Source of the DNA: Sphagnum compactum
Lineage: Eukaryota > Bryophyta > Sphagnopsida > Sphagnales
DNA length: 64,000 nt
Direction of reading: 5' to 3'
Assembly (NCBI GenBank): GCA_965153455.1
Contig: OZ234496.1
Coordinates: forward strand, 5,465,207-5,529,206
This document shows, one piece after another, positions 12,721 to 25,146 of the stretch. The notes under the pieces were generated by a model, which was not told the origin of the DNA, did no database searches, and saw only the letters and a list, made by a program, of their open reading frames with translations. The translations under genes and the position numbers were made by a program. Numbering within the stretch: position 1 is the first letter of the stretch; each line of letters opens with the position of its first letter.

Positions 12721-13423
12721 AGCATGGTAGCTAGGAGAGTAGGATGAAAGGGACAAGACATGAGGCTAAGGTGAAAAAAGGGAAGGAGGAAAACTTTTTT
12801 GGGGGTGTGCGTGGTTTATGGGCAATTTTTTGTTTTAACATGCAAGGTGATAGAAGGACAAAGTAGGAAACTAGAAGAGAAGCACAAGGAGACCAATTTT
12901 GGGGAGAGGAGCTTTGTTGTTTTGGATAAAAGATATTGGGTGAAATGACAAAAGGGCAAACTTGTGTTATTTGAAGTTTTGAAAAGACAATAAAAGAAAG
13001 TGGAGGGTGGTCATGGGATTGCGATGCAAAGTAGGATGTAATTGCTAGTTTGTTGTTTGTAAACTTCATTTGAGATTTGAAAGAATCAGCTTCTTATTTC
13101 GTCTTACTTGACCTTTGGTGAAGATCTGATTAAAAAAGGAGGATAGTAAGGGAGAAGATAGAGAAGGGAGTTGTGAGAGGTGAATGTTGGAAGGTTGTTT
13201 TCTTTGTTGTTGTTCAATAAGATAGTAAAGAGGGTAGAGAAAAGAAATGATCATTGTCAACCTTCAATCCATAGTAGAAAGAACTTGCAAGAAACGTATA
13301 AGTTAAGGTGTGATCAAGAAAACTGAGTAACCAAAAAAGAATTGGACTAAATAATCCAACTGTATAATAAGATACCCATAACATCAATTTCCCAAGGGGA
13401 TGAAAGCATGCCCATGCCCCATT
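12721..13423. other. Non-coding stretch between the copia remnant and the ACY1 pseudogene
   Basis: No convincing gene. The open frames here are short, low in complexity and lack any recognised domain. Confidence 0.4.
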
Positions 13424-16060
13424 GCTTTTGTTTTTGCAATTTTCAGATGTGGGGAAATAGTTGTTGTCTCACAATGGTGTGCCAAGATTTAGTAGCGCAG
13501 AGTGAACCTATCTGCCTCAAGCTAAGGAGGAGACTTTCAGGCGCACACACATGAAGAGATTCATCAGTTTTTCTCTCAGTGATTGCTCACAGTATCCTGT
13601 CTGTAAACAATTTCAGCCTTGTGCTTCAAGTTCTGCAGTTTCTAATGCTCTTGAACTTGTAGCTTTATGGAGAAAACTAATATGGCCTGAGCTATAGATT
13701 ATCGGGCTGGAACAGTGTGAAGCTGCCGTTGCAATTCAAAGTGGCATGGCTCACCATTCTGTTGTCATCTTCTCCTCTGAAATTTATATGCTCCTCCACA
13801 AACTCCTCTTGTTCCATTCAAACTGAGTGTGAGTGTGTAGGGTCTATGGGTGGAAAGGACTGTCTGATGAGTACTATCTATGAAGTGCCAATTGTGTGAT
13901 GCTCAGGCAAGGTGACTGTGTTTAAACTGTAGCTCCTTGTCATTTTGGCAAATTTGTTTGGTTGAAATTTGGGTGCAAATGTTGCAGGATGCAAAGGGAA
14001 ATATTTTGCAAGAGGCTCGCAAGACATGAAATGTGTGTTAATGCAGTATTTGGAAGCAATTTGGAACTTGAAATCTAAGAGCTTCCAGCCACTGCGCACC
14101 CTTTATCTGTCATCTGTTCCAGAAGAAGAGACTGGTGGACATATGGGGCAAGAAAGTTCATTGCCTCCCCAGAGTTCCAAAAAATCAATGTAGGTTTTAA
14201 TTTGCATGAAGGATTGGTTTCTCCAGGAAGCACATACCGGGTTTTCAATGGAGGAAGATCGCCCTGGTGGTTGGAGATCAAGGCCACAGGAGCACTAGGC
14301 CATGGTTCAAAATTGTACAATGGTGAAATCAGGTGCAAAGGCAGAATGAGAGGTGAGATCTGTCAATTGTGTGTACCTAAAGGCACGCATTCCAAACCCC
14401 ACATTACTTCTCATTCATGTTGAGTACTCTTGCTCAATTTTGCTGCTGCAGTGTTTGAACCTCCTTTAGTTGACCTATCCAATGAACAATCCTGTGGTCG
14501 AAAGTGTTGAGCTATGAGTCTGATATAAGGCATGAAGAACTTGTAGTTAATCTGTGTGCAAATCTGTCTCAGCTAATTAGTAATTTGTTCCTTGATGCAA
14601 TCGGAGTAGGTCTGCTGGTAAGGTACACTTGGTTTTCAAGCTAGGAAAGTTATGGTAGGTGATTTGATGGGCACAGGGTTTTGTGTGAATTTGCAACCCT
14701 CTAAAGCAGAGGCAGGATTTGATATGCAGGTACCACCATTGGAGGATGTACATGAGTTAGAGTGCATTATTCACAAAGAATGGGCCCCAGCTTCCTAAAA
14801 CCTCACCTACACAGTCTGCTTCTTACTCTGTACCCTCTTTCTCAGGCTGAGATGCAGAGCTTGAATTGAGTATGTATTGTCTATACCCCATTGTCAGGAG
14901 CTGATGAAGTCAGTGGTGAGTCATGGCAGCTTGTCACTGCTATTTATGACAAAGGTGATGGTTTGACACTTTGTGACAGTCATGGGGTTATGACTTCACT
15001 CATTCTTGTTATATTGCTTTTGCTTTTGCTTGGACTGGCTGAACAGATAACTTGAAAGTGTTGTTGTGGAGTTAAATCTGCGACCTCATAGATGTTTTGT
15101 CTAATAAGTAGAATAAACTGACAAATTCCACAGCAAACAGATTTTCACTGCTTCACCACCATTGCAACTATTATAAGGTAATCACTGCATTCATTCTTAT
15201 GTTATCTTCAAAGTGAGATTTCTGTTCAATCTTATTGATAAGCTTCACCACTGTTGTGGCTCTATGATGTAGTCTATCCTAAAAATCCATTTTTACTGGA
15301 ATATTCAGTGACAGTCACAGTTCCCTGGATTCAAGGTTGCTCCCACAGTACTTGATATTCTCATTAGTTGGCTGTGGAAAGGATGATCTTGAAAGTGCAC
15401 ATCTAACTTTTTCTCTTCTGGACAGTTCTCACAAAAGGATAATCCAAGGGACAAGGAGGGGTGGCATGTGGTAACAGTGGCAGATGACTTGTCTCCATGG
15501 TGGAGACTCTTGAAGGAGGCTGTTGCTAAGGCAGGTGGGAAAGTGGGCATGGTAGAAATACAACCAGGAGCCACAGATTGCCAGTTTGTTCGCCATGCAG
15601 GCATTCCAGGGTTTGGATTCTCAGCTATGGCAAACACACCCATTCTGCTCCATGATCATGATGAGGTAGCTGCCAGAGTACGATGCAATGGTTATTGTCA
15701 ACACCACCTGTTGAATGTTGTGCTCAACATGATAAAATAATGTGTCTGCAAAATCTGTGGAACCTGTACTTCATGGTTTTTTGCACTCTTCTGTGGCTGA
15801 CTGAGCTGACTACTGGATTATATTGCTGCATAGTCACTGAGAACAAGTCCCAAATAAGGTGGTGAAGCCAATTTCCTCTGTGTTACTATTGTTTTGGCTT
15901 GGTACTGACTGTTTGCCCTTTGCTCATCTGCAGTTTCTGAACAAGGGAGAGTACTTGAAAGGAATTATAGTGTACGAAGAGATCATCAAAGCCTACACTA
16001 GTTTATCCAGAGTCAGCAGACATGGAAATGGTGGAAGTATACAATTTTACAATTGTATTG
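13424..16060 (+). pseudogene. 5'-truncated, broken tandem copy of aminoacylase-1
   Basis: Closely similar to the intact downstream gene from inside its intron 1 (13424 matches 20093) to its last exon. Exon 1, which would carry the signal peptide and the HMDVVPA zinc motif, is absent. Exon equivalents are 13988 to about 14402, 14677 to about 14813, 15426-15665, and 15934 to about 16030. Lesions against the intact copy are a one-base loss in a T run near 14004, a one-base loss near 14141, a 71-bp deletion at about 14322, a one-base loss near 14685 giving an immediate TGA, a TAA at 14796, and loss of the normal stop region. The exon at 15426-15665 is still open over 80 codons and keeps HDHDE. 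It cannot encode a working enzyme. Whether it is transcribed is unknown. Confidence 0.9.
14892..15350 (+). repeat. Dispersed repeat, copy A (ACY1 pseudogene intron)
   Basis: Begins with a GTCAGGAGCTGATGAAGTCA block, followed by GGTTATGACTTCACTCATTC and ending near a CTCTATGATGTAGTCTA segment. It matches copy B by tandem duplication and copies C and D as independent occurrences. The outer boundaries are approximate. Confidence 0.65.
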
Positions 16061-18860
16061 GATATAGTTATTCTGCCATCCTTCTGAATGAATCTCTCGA
16101 AGGTTCCGATCTGATAGTATTAACTGGACCTCTGAGGATGGGAATCTCTTCCCACTGGTTACCAATTTCATCCAATCTGGTTTCTGTTTAGTCCTGAATC
16201 TGATAATTACTGACTTGTGGGGATGGGCTGGGAGTAGGGGGAAGGGTGTGGAGGTGGGTTTTGGTTTCATGCAATATCATGTTTCATTGTTGTGAGAAAA
16301 GTGTCTTTTTCTTAGTTGTGAAGCACTTAAGTTATATCACTGATATTGTCAAAATGGAAATTGAGCAATTTTCAATTTCATGGCAACCCATTTCAAAACA
16401 TTGGCCGTTTCCAAGACCCAACCTTTGACTCACCTAATGGTGGTCATTATGTTGTGACAACAAAGGATGCCAGCTGCAGCTCACACGATTTAGAGCATGT
16501 CTTCTTTGTAAACCTGCCAAACTTTGTTAAAAGAAGCACCAATTCAGAGAAGTGGAAGCATGGAAGTATGACCTTCCACTTCAATGAATCAAAACACCAT
16601 TTGCAATATTTTCTAGTTCCTAATATGTTATTAGGATAAATCAAACCTTGGAACTGAGACCCATCCTAATAAGGGCTAGGGGCAGGTAGTGCACTAAAAA
16701 ATTGTGCACTAAAACTTGTCACAAAGATTTCCTCTCTTGCTCTCTACTTTTGGCAGCTCTGCGCACAAAACTATCCACTTGTTATGTTGTTGCAAGAATG
16801 GAGGAAGACATCAATTAGTTGTAGCTAATTTAACATGATGAAGAACCTCTTTGATGTCATGTGATGTTGCAACAAACAAAGATGCCAAGCAAAAGCTAGT
16901 AGACTAAAAGCCTCTTTGAGGTGTTATGTTTATTGCAACAACATAACTTAAAAGGTTATGAATAATAGCTAACATGATTAAGGCCCTCTTTGTGATGTAT
17001 AGGTAACACTTGATTAAACCTTTATTTGAAATAGGAAACTAAGGTTCATTTTTAGCAAAGCTTCTATTGACTCAATGGAGAAACAATTTTATAATAAGCA
17101 TAGTCAAGATTTATTCCAATAATTATGTATATTTTGAGTTAGGAAACCTTGGCAAATTCCATTAGAGAAAGCACCCAACAAATGGGGAAAGAAAGAACAA
17201 AGAGAGAGGATTCAAGTTTGAGCCAAAAAAAAAAAAAAAAACCCAAAGTGGGTCACAAAGGGGCAAAGGAACAAATTATGTTCTAAATACCCACCAATTG
17301 CAAGAAGCATATTAAAAAAAGAAAGGGATGAGAAACTTGAAAGAGCAATAAGCTTAGAAAATCTTCACTTGCAATAAAGGTGCACTTCAAAATAGAAGCA
17401 ACCTAAGCTTTTACAAAGCTACTAACACCTTCTGCCTATAGAAGGCATGTAGAACCACTAGAGTAGGGCCACTGGCACCTTTTGATGACCACATCATGTT
17501 AGCACATTAATGAAAAAAAATGTTCTCTTGTTGGTGTAGGCAACCAAAACCTTCCATGGCAAGGGAAGAAAATACATCCGTCAAATGTCAATCATGATAA
17601 AGTTCTTTTACTTGAGCTACCACCTCATGAAATGAAATAGCACATGAAACCAAATTTGCTCGAGTGTGATAAAAAATGATCACATTGGCCAAGGTGTGAA
17701 TTCCATTAGCTGATGACATGATGTCAACTTGCTGATGAAAATATTAAAGGGAAAGGAGTGGAAGGACATGAATTTGTTCACGTGAAACATGAAAACTTCT
17801 GTTTTTCATGATGGAAGCGAAGGCATTTTGAATGATGTTGTGAGACAATTGGCTACTAATCACATGAAACGTTTAAAAGATGGCTTTTTGGGAGATGGTG
17901 TTGAAGGCATTTGCAACATCTAGTTCTAGCACCACCCAATGAAAATGGATGTTTAAAATAGTTTAAACACCATGAGCCGCTGTTTCACACCCACTTTTGA
18001 TTACCACCTTGAATTGAAAAAATGACATGTGAATAAGAAAAATATCATGAAACAAACATAACACTCTGCTCATAGATTGTTATAGGACCTTGCCCATTGT
18101 AATAAAACGAATACCTTCGAAAAACTTAACCAAAGTCAAAAACCTAAAAAGTTAAGAACTTGAACAATGGACCTTGGAATATGACTCACAACAATATGGA
18201 TTACATTTGAAAAAGTTGTAAAAAGTCGTTGACTAAGTTTTTGAAATAAAAAAGGTTTAAAAAATATTTAAAAACCATACTTGAAAAACTATTAATTGAA
18301 AAATGGGACAACCGAATGAAAGCTGACTTTTAAAAAAAAAAAAAAAACTCCAACTTGGGTCTAATTGAAGATTATTATAATTACATTCTTAACTCATATA
18401 TTTCTCTTCTTCACAATGTGTATAATACATATATAGTTCCTATTTCAATCACGCATGGCATTGCACAAATCCATCTAAATATGCTTTTATTATGTCAATT
18501 AACAACATTTATTTGCAATTTAATTTTGGGGGGGTGAGGCTGAAACGTTTGGTTTTTTTGAGTTCCTTATGTTTTCCTATCAAGTTCTTAAGGGGTTCCC
18601 AATCTGTTCCCCAAAATGTTCCCAGTAGCACCACACTTTTATCTGATATGTTCTGCCAAGTGTTGTCATCTTTTCGCCTGTATAGGTGGGCCTCTTCCAA
18701 AAGAAACTTTTATTTTGGGGAGGCCCTCAAGTTTCAGTTAGTTTTTTTTTTTTTTTTCCAGGATTTTTTGTGACGAGCCAATTCAAATGACTCATTGTCA
18801 AAAAAGAAAAAAGTTGAACTTGGGAGACACCTCCATCTAATTAATACAAAAGATGAATAA
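16060..18860. other. Intergenic DNA between the ACY1 pseudogene and the Harbinger-like MITE
   Basis: No supported gene. AT-rich sequence with A/T homopolymer runs (about 17224-17240 and 18334-18347). The small open frames show no domain. Confidence 0.4.
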
Positions 18861-19242
18861 GGCCTGTTTTACACTAGGAGTCAAGGCCAAAAAAAAACTT
18901 GGGGGCCAACTTTGAGCATTTTGTGGGTTGCAAATTGGCCCCAAGTTACTCATAAATGCTAGAACATTGACGTCAGGAAATTAATTAATTAATGAATGCT
19001 GGAACATTGGCCCCCAAGGGTTGCAAATTGGCCTCCCAAATTTGATGGTATCCTTTTTTCTGCCTTGGGGAAAAAATACAAGGTCCTAATGTTCAGCATT
19101 TATTGCTAACTTGGGAGCAGATGGAAGAGATTTTTTTTCTATAGTGTAAAGCCCTTGGGGGCTGATTTCATCAACACTTGCACCAATAGGAATGCTGGAT
19201 TTGGGTTGAACATTGGCCCTGACTCCTAGTGTAAAGCGGGCC
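18861..19242. mobile_element. Harbinger-like MITE with TAA target duplication
   Basis: A 382-bp element has about 28-bp terminal inverted repeats. The left end begins GGCCTGTTTTACACTAGGAG, and the right end reverse-complements to GGCCCGCTTTACACTAGGAG. It is flanked on both sides by TAA (18858-18860 and 19243-19245). Three-base TAA/TTA target duplications with G/C-rich tips fit PIF/Harbinger. There is no coding capacity. It sits about 400 bp upstream of the ACY1 start codon. Confidence 0.85.
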
Positions 19243-19245
19243 TAA

Positions 19246-19638
19246 GTACCCATGAATGAAAAAAAGGTGCCCCCATGAGTATACGTAATAGGGCGTGCGG
19301 ATGGAGATGCTTACCTGTGTTAACATTTCCATCTTGCAGTCTCACGTACTAAGTACTCCCTTGTGATAAGATAGAAATGTTGTTGTAATCGTCACATTTA
19401 AGAATAGATCGCTGTTCGCATCAGCAATTTCTTTTCTCCCCTACCGCTTTCTTGTTTGCTTGCACCTTTGCATCTGGTTCGTGCTCGTATGTCATAAACA
19501 GGCTCCGCTCAAATGGAGAACAAGATTTGCTCCCAGTTTTATAGCTTTGTTTCTTCTTCTGCTTATTCTCGTGAAATTTCTTCTTGTGCTCTTGAGTCTT
19601 GTTCTCAGGGGAGTCGTAACAACAACAGGCGGCGCACT
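19246..19638 (+). promoter_or_regulatory. Probable promoter and 5'UTR of the ACY1 gene
   Basis: The stretch lies between the MITE and the chosen ACY1 ATG. Two upstream ATGs are present: 19460 (out of frame with the ACY1 start at 19639) and 19513 (in frame, adding 42 residues). No core element was identified with confidence. Confidence 0.4.
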
Positions 19639-22600
19639 ATGCGGATTGGCTTCTCTTCTGGGACCTTCTTCGTTTCGGTTCTTTTAGCTCTTGTAGTGCT
19701 TTTGAGTGCCGCGGTGCCCAGTTATTCCAGTAGCACTGAAGAGGAGGTGGAAGCTGTGGGAAGGTTCAGAGATTACTTGAAAATAAATACGGCGCATCCG
19801 TTGCCTGATTACAAGCCGGCTGTCGAGTTTCTTCTCGCGCAGGCCTCGGAAATAGGGCTCGATTCGCAGGTCTTGGAATTCGTGGAAGGGAAGCCTCTGG
19901 TTCTACTAACATGGAAAGGAAAGGATCCGTCAATCCCTTCGATTCTTCTCAATTCGCATATGGATGTTGTCCCTGCAGAAAGGGAGAAATGGCTTCATGA
20001 ACCTTTTGCTGCAGTCCAGGCACGCACTTCTGCTCCCATTCTTTGAGAGTTTGATAAGCTCCCGCCTTGATGGATCATGTGTTAGGGGAATATGCTTTTG
20101 TTTTTGCAATTTTCAGTTGTAGGGAGTTAGTTGTTGTCTCACAACAATATGCCAAGATTTAGTACCGCGGAGTGGACCTATCTGCTTCAAGCTATGGAGG
20201 AGACTTGTAGGCGCACACACATGAAAGGAAGGATTCCTCAGTTTTTCTCTCAGTGATTGCTCACAGTATCCTGTCTGTTAACAGTGTAACTTTGTGCTTC
20301 AATTTCTGCAGTTTCTAATGCTCTTGAACTTGTCGCTTTCTAGAGAAAACTAACATGGCCTGGGCTGCAAGATTACCTTGCTAAAGGATTCCCCCAGTGC
20401 AAAATGAGTGTTGGAACAGTATGAAGTTGCAATTCACATTTCATGGCTTTATTGTTGTCTATATCAAGGGCTGCCCCCGGTATTCTTAGTGAGAGCCGCA
20501 AGGTGCAAGGAGAGCAGCCCACTATTCTGTTGTCATGTTCTCCCCTGAAATTTATATGCTCTTGCACAAACTCCTCTTGTTCCATTCAAACTGGGTGTGA
20601 GTGTGGGTGGGGTCTATGGGGCATCTAAAGCTGGAAAGCACTTTCTGATGAGTACCATCTATCTTGTGGTAGTTGAGTGATGGTCAGGCTATGCAGTGAC
20701 TGTGTTCAACTTTAGCTCCTTGTCATTTTGGCAAATTTGTTTGGTTGAAATTTGGGTGCGAATGTTGCAGGATGCAGATGGAAATATTTTTGCAAGAGGC
20801 TCGCAAGACATGAAATGTGTGTCAATCCAGTATTTGGAAGCAGTTCGGAACTTGAAATCTAAGAACTTCCAGCCACTGCGCAACCTTCATCTGTCATTTG
20901 TTCCAGAAGAAGAAGTGGGTGGAGATGATGGAGCAAAAAAGTTTGTGTCCTCCCCAGAGTTCCAGAAACTCAATGTGGGTTTTAATTTGGACGAAGGATT
21001 GGCTTCTCCAGGAAGCACATACCGGGTTTTCAATGGAGAAAGATCACCCTGGTGGTTGAAGATTAAGGCCACAGGAGCACCAGGCCATGGTTCAAAATTG
21101 TATGATGGTAGTGCATTTCAGAATTTGCTCCAAAGCTTAATACTTATAAACAAGTTCCGGGAGGAGCAATTTAATCTTGTGAAATCAGGTGCAAAGGCAG
21201 AAGGAGAGGTGACATCTGTCAATGGTGTCTATTTAAAGGCGGGCACTCCAACCCCAACGGTACCTCTCTTTCCTGTTGCGTTCTCTTGGTCAATTTGGCT
21301 TGCTGCTTTGTGTGAACTTTCTTTAGTTGACTTTTTCAATGAACAATCTTGGGGTCAAAAGTGTTGAGCTATGAGTTTGATATAAAGCATGCAGCATTTG
21401 TAGTTAATCTGTGTGCAAACTTTGTCCCATGTAATTTTAGCTGTGAGTTTGTTCCTTGATGCACTTGGAGTAGGTCTGCTGGTCAGGTACACCTGGTTGT
21501 CAAGCTAGGAAAGTTATGACAGGTGACTTGATGGGCACAGGGTTTTGTGATGAATTTGCAACCCTCTGAAGCAGAGGCAGGATTTGATATCCGGGTAGCA
21601 CCATGGGAGGATGTAAATGAGTTACAGCGTGTTATTCATGAAGAATGGGCCCCAGCTTCCAGAAACCTTACCTATACGGTCTGCCTCTTACTCTTTACCC
21701 TCATTTGCACTCTGAGATAAGTTTCAATTGAGTCTATATTGTGTCAGGAGCTGATGAAATTGGTGTTTAGTCATGACAGCTTGTCACTGCTATTTATGAC
21801 CAAGGTGATGGTCTGACACTTTGTGAGTGACAGTCATGAGGTTATGTCCACATTCATTCTTGTCATATTGCTTTTGCTTTTGCTTTAACTGACAGAACAC
21901 ATAACTCGAAAGTGTTGTTGTGAAGTTAAATCTGCAACCTCATAGATCTTTTGTTTAGTAAGAAGTACAATGAATATAAAAAATCCACAGCAAAAACGTT
22001 TTCACTGTTTCACCATAGTTTCGACTGTCATAAGGTTATGACTACCCTCATTGCTGTGTTATCTTCAATATTATATTTTGGATATTTCTGTGCAATCTCA
22101 AAATATGTTTCACCACTGTTGCAGCTCTATGATGTAGTGTATGCTAGAAGTCAAAATTATTTATTGGAGTATGCAGTGAGAGTCATAGTTCCCTGGATTG
22201 AAGGTTGCTCCCACAGTACTTGATGTAATCTTCAGTTGGCTGTTGGAAATCCAAAACTGCTGTACAAACCAGCTCAACTCAGTTTGAGCTGGTGAGCCTG
22301 CAAGGGTTTTAAGCTGGTAGAGAGAGGACTGAAGTGATAGATAAGTTGTGATAGATAATTTGCTATCATACATGTTACTGTTGATGGTCCTTGAACAAGT
22401 GACAGAGTGTCATGTTTGTTCATATACTGCTAGTTTTATTGTTCTTTGTTCAAGTTCTCCCTTTCAGTGTTTTTCCTGAACTTCCCAGTTCCTCAGTCCT
22501 TATCTGGAATTCTTCCTTTTGGCTTGAAGCATTTTTTTCTTTCTTTGACTTTCCTAATCATGAATATGGAAATTTCTCTATTCTTATGAGAGTTATTTTC

Positions 22601-23223
22601 TTTCCTGGACAGTTTTCACAAAAAGAGAACCCAACGGACAAGGATGGGCACCCTGCAGTAACAGTGGCAGATGACTCATCTCCATGGTGGACTCTATTGA
22701 AGGAGGCTGTTGTCAAGGCAGGTGGGGAACTGGGCAAAGTTGAAATATTCCCAGCAGCCACAGACTGCCGGTTTGTTCGCCATGCAGGCATTCCAGGGTT
22801 TGGATTCTCACCTATGGCAAACACGCCCATTCTGCTCCATGATCATAATGAGGTAACTGCCAGGGCATCATGTCAACACTACCTATTGAATGTTGTGCTC
22901 AACATTGTAAATTATTGTGCATGACAAATCTGCAGAATTGGTACTTGATGTGATTTTTCAATGATCTGTGGCTGACTGAGCTGACTACTGGATTATATCG
23001 CTCCAGCATCATGTGATCACTGAGAGAAAGTCTCAAATGGTGAAAATGGAACATGCTCCATGCTGCTATTGTTTTGGCTGGCTACTAACTGTTTGCCCTT
23101 GCTGATGTGCAGTTTCTGAACGAGAGAGAGTATTTGAAAGGAATTAGAGTGTATGAAGAGATCATCAAAGCCTACACCAGTTATGCAGAGTCAGCAGATA
23201 CAGAAACCATGGCAGAGTTATAA
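19639..23223 (+). CDS. ACY1: Aminoacylase-1-like M20 metallopeptidase, secretory, 5 exons
   Basis: A zinc enzyme of the M20/ACY1 family, which removes acyl groups from N-acyl amino acids. Exons are 19639-20019, 20771-21259, 21541-21678, 22613-22852 and 23113-23223, giving 452 aa, all joined in phase 0. The N-terminus is a basic start followed by a long hydrophobic run (residues about 10-26), a signal peptide or anchor, so a secretory location is likely. Catalytic landmarks are HMD at 107-109, ARGSQDMK with Asp140, PEEEVGG with Glu174 and Glu175, DEG with Glu202, and HDHNE at 412-416. All expected metal and base residues are present. Intron 1 has a GC donor (CAG|GC at 20020); choosing it keeps the family alignment through PF..VQDADGNI. 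An in-frame ATG at 19513 would add 42 residues before the hydrophobic segment, so 19639 is preferred. A broken half-copy lies upstream at 13.4-16 kb. Confidence 0.93.
21741..22160 (+). repeat. Dispersed repeat, copy B (ACY1 intron 3)
   Basis: This is the counterpart of copy A in the intact gene, between exons 3 and 4. It shares the GTGTCAGGAGCTGATGAA start and the GCTCTATGATGTAGTGTA end region. Confidence 0.65.
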
Positions 23224-25146
23224 AAGTTCATGATTGGAATATTGTGTGTCCAGTAATGAAACTCACTTGCCTCAAGATGACATATCAGAACCTTCCCGCA
23301 CAACAAAAAACTGCACAGAAGTTGGGTTTTAACAATCAGTTATTAAAATAAAAATTATAACTTTCTTAATTCATGTATTTGACTTCCTGTCACTTACACT
23401 TGGCATTGCAGAAATCCATCTAAATATGTTTTTATTCCCACATTCATCAAAAATTTAAATACCTGTTCAAAATATGTCACAATAATCGTTAGAACATTAG
23501 AAATTCCTATTTACAGTATCTTGGGCAATTCTCTTTTGCTCAATGACCCCCCTACCCATTCTATCTCCAAATCCCATCTTATATTTATACTACATGGTAC
23601 ATAGTATACAAAATTGTATATGAATTTTTTTCCTTGTATATATCATATATATAATTTCACTATAACTGCAGATCAGAAACCTACTGGACAAAGTCCATTA
23701 ACAAAAAGGTCCATTTGCTTCATCTCATCTGAACCTCCATGTCTTAACTACAGTCTCGGTGCAAAAGTTTTAAAGTTATTTTCAACTTCACCATTTGGGA
23801 ACTAATTATAAATAACTGACCATCTTCACATATTTGACCATCATACAAACCTACCCATAAGCTCATTAACATAGAATTGTGATTTGGGATTGCTTCAGCT
23901 CAAGTTGTGCCTTTATTTTACAAGTTTATAACATCATAAACCTCTTTGCCTAAATCCATTGCCAAAGAATTGTAGTTGGTTCAACAAAAAACCATTGGTA
24001 TCAAAGCATTGAATCCACCTTATATCATCTTTATGTTTAGCTGTTTGAATAGAAACAGCTAAAAATGAAAAAATTTCAACCAAATTTACAAAAATCCTTG
24101 TTCTTTGAATCAACTGAACCTACTTCAAATAATGGCGTAACACATTCCCATATGGCATGGATTTCTTCACATTTTGTCACCACTTTCACCATCTTCTAAA
24201 TCCTCAACTTTGTATTTGACGTTAGGGGAAGATACAAGAAATCTTATATTTGAGAATGATTTGTCCTTAAGTGCATGGCACCATTTGTCTACTACTTAGA
24301 TGCAAGGGCATCTTACATATAGTGGTGTGAGTTGTCTCCCACTCTTAAATAGGTGGCTTGTTTTAGTGTGTGGATTGTTTCAGAAGCCGGTACCTTCAAA
24401 CATTACTGTGGGAGGTGGGGACTCAAACCTTAATGATTCACCAGGCTCCTTTCTCAACAATTGGATTTGCTTCAACAGACAGGTGATTATCAAACATCCT
24501 CCTAGAGCCTCCTATTCTGAGAGCTAGTTGAGAGGGAGACATTTACCATAAAGAGATGGTCCACAAGAGAATCTGAAGTAGGGAAGATGGGAAGAGAATG
24601 TTGAAACCTGAATCAGAAATCCAGGAGATGACTAGCAAACATCCTTTTGTATATGGTACCCTACAAAAGGTCGCAAAGACTTGGAGGTGTGATGGATGAG
24701 TCCCCAATGACATATAAAACCAGAAGAAGAAACTCAAAAGATGTCACACAATATATGTGGAGATATATTCCAGCTGCTGGGCTAGTGTAACAAATGCTCA
24801 CAGAAAACCATGACACTGATGGAATTTGAAGAAGCTGTGCAGGTCTCAGCCCAGCCACCGGTTTCTGCAAATTGCCAATAGAACTCAGTCAATATGCTGA
24901 AGTAACCATGAACCAAATTAACTTAGAACAAATGCCGCGAATGATAATGTCCGAAAAAGTATGCCTCCAGTACACAAAGTCCATGTTCATTGCTGATCAA
25001 GCTAGTATCATCACAGAGTACTGTCACAATATCCTTTAACTGAATCAAATAATAAAATCATCCTTACTTCTGATATACTAACATGGAGTGCAATATGTCA
25101 GCATCCTGAAGCTGGAGACAGGTATCGCATATACCTTGGTAGCATT
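23224..25146. other. Intergenic region between the convergent ACY1 and urate oxidase genes
   Basis: No gene is recognised. The ends presumably hold the 3'UTRs of the two genes, which point toward each other. The open frames are short and without domains. Confidence 0.4.
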
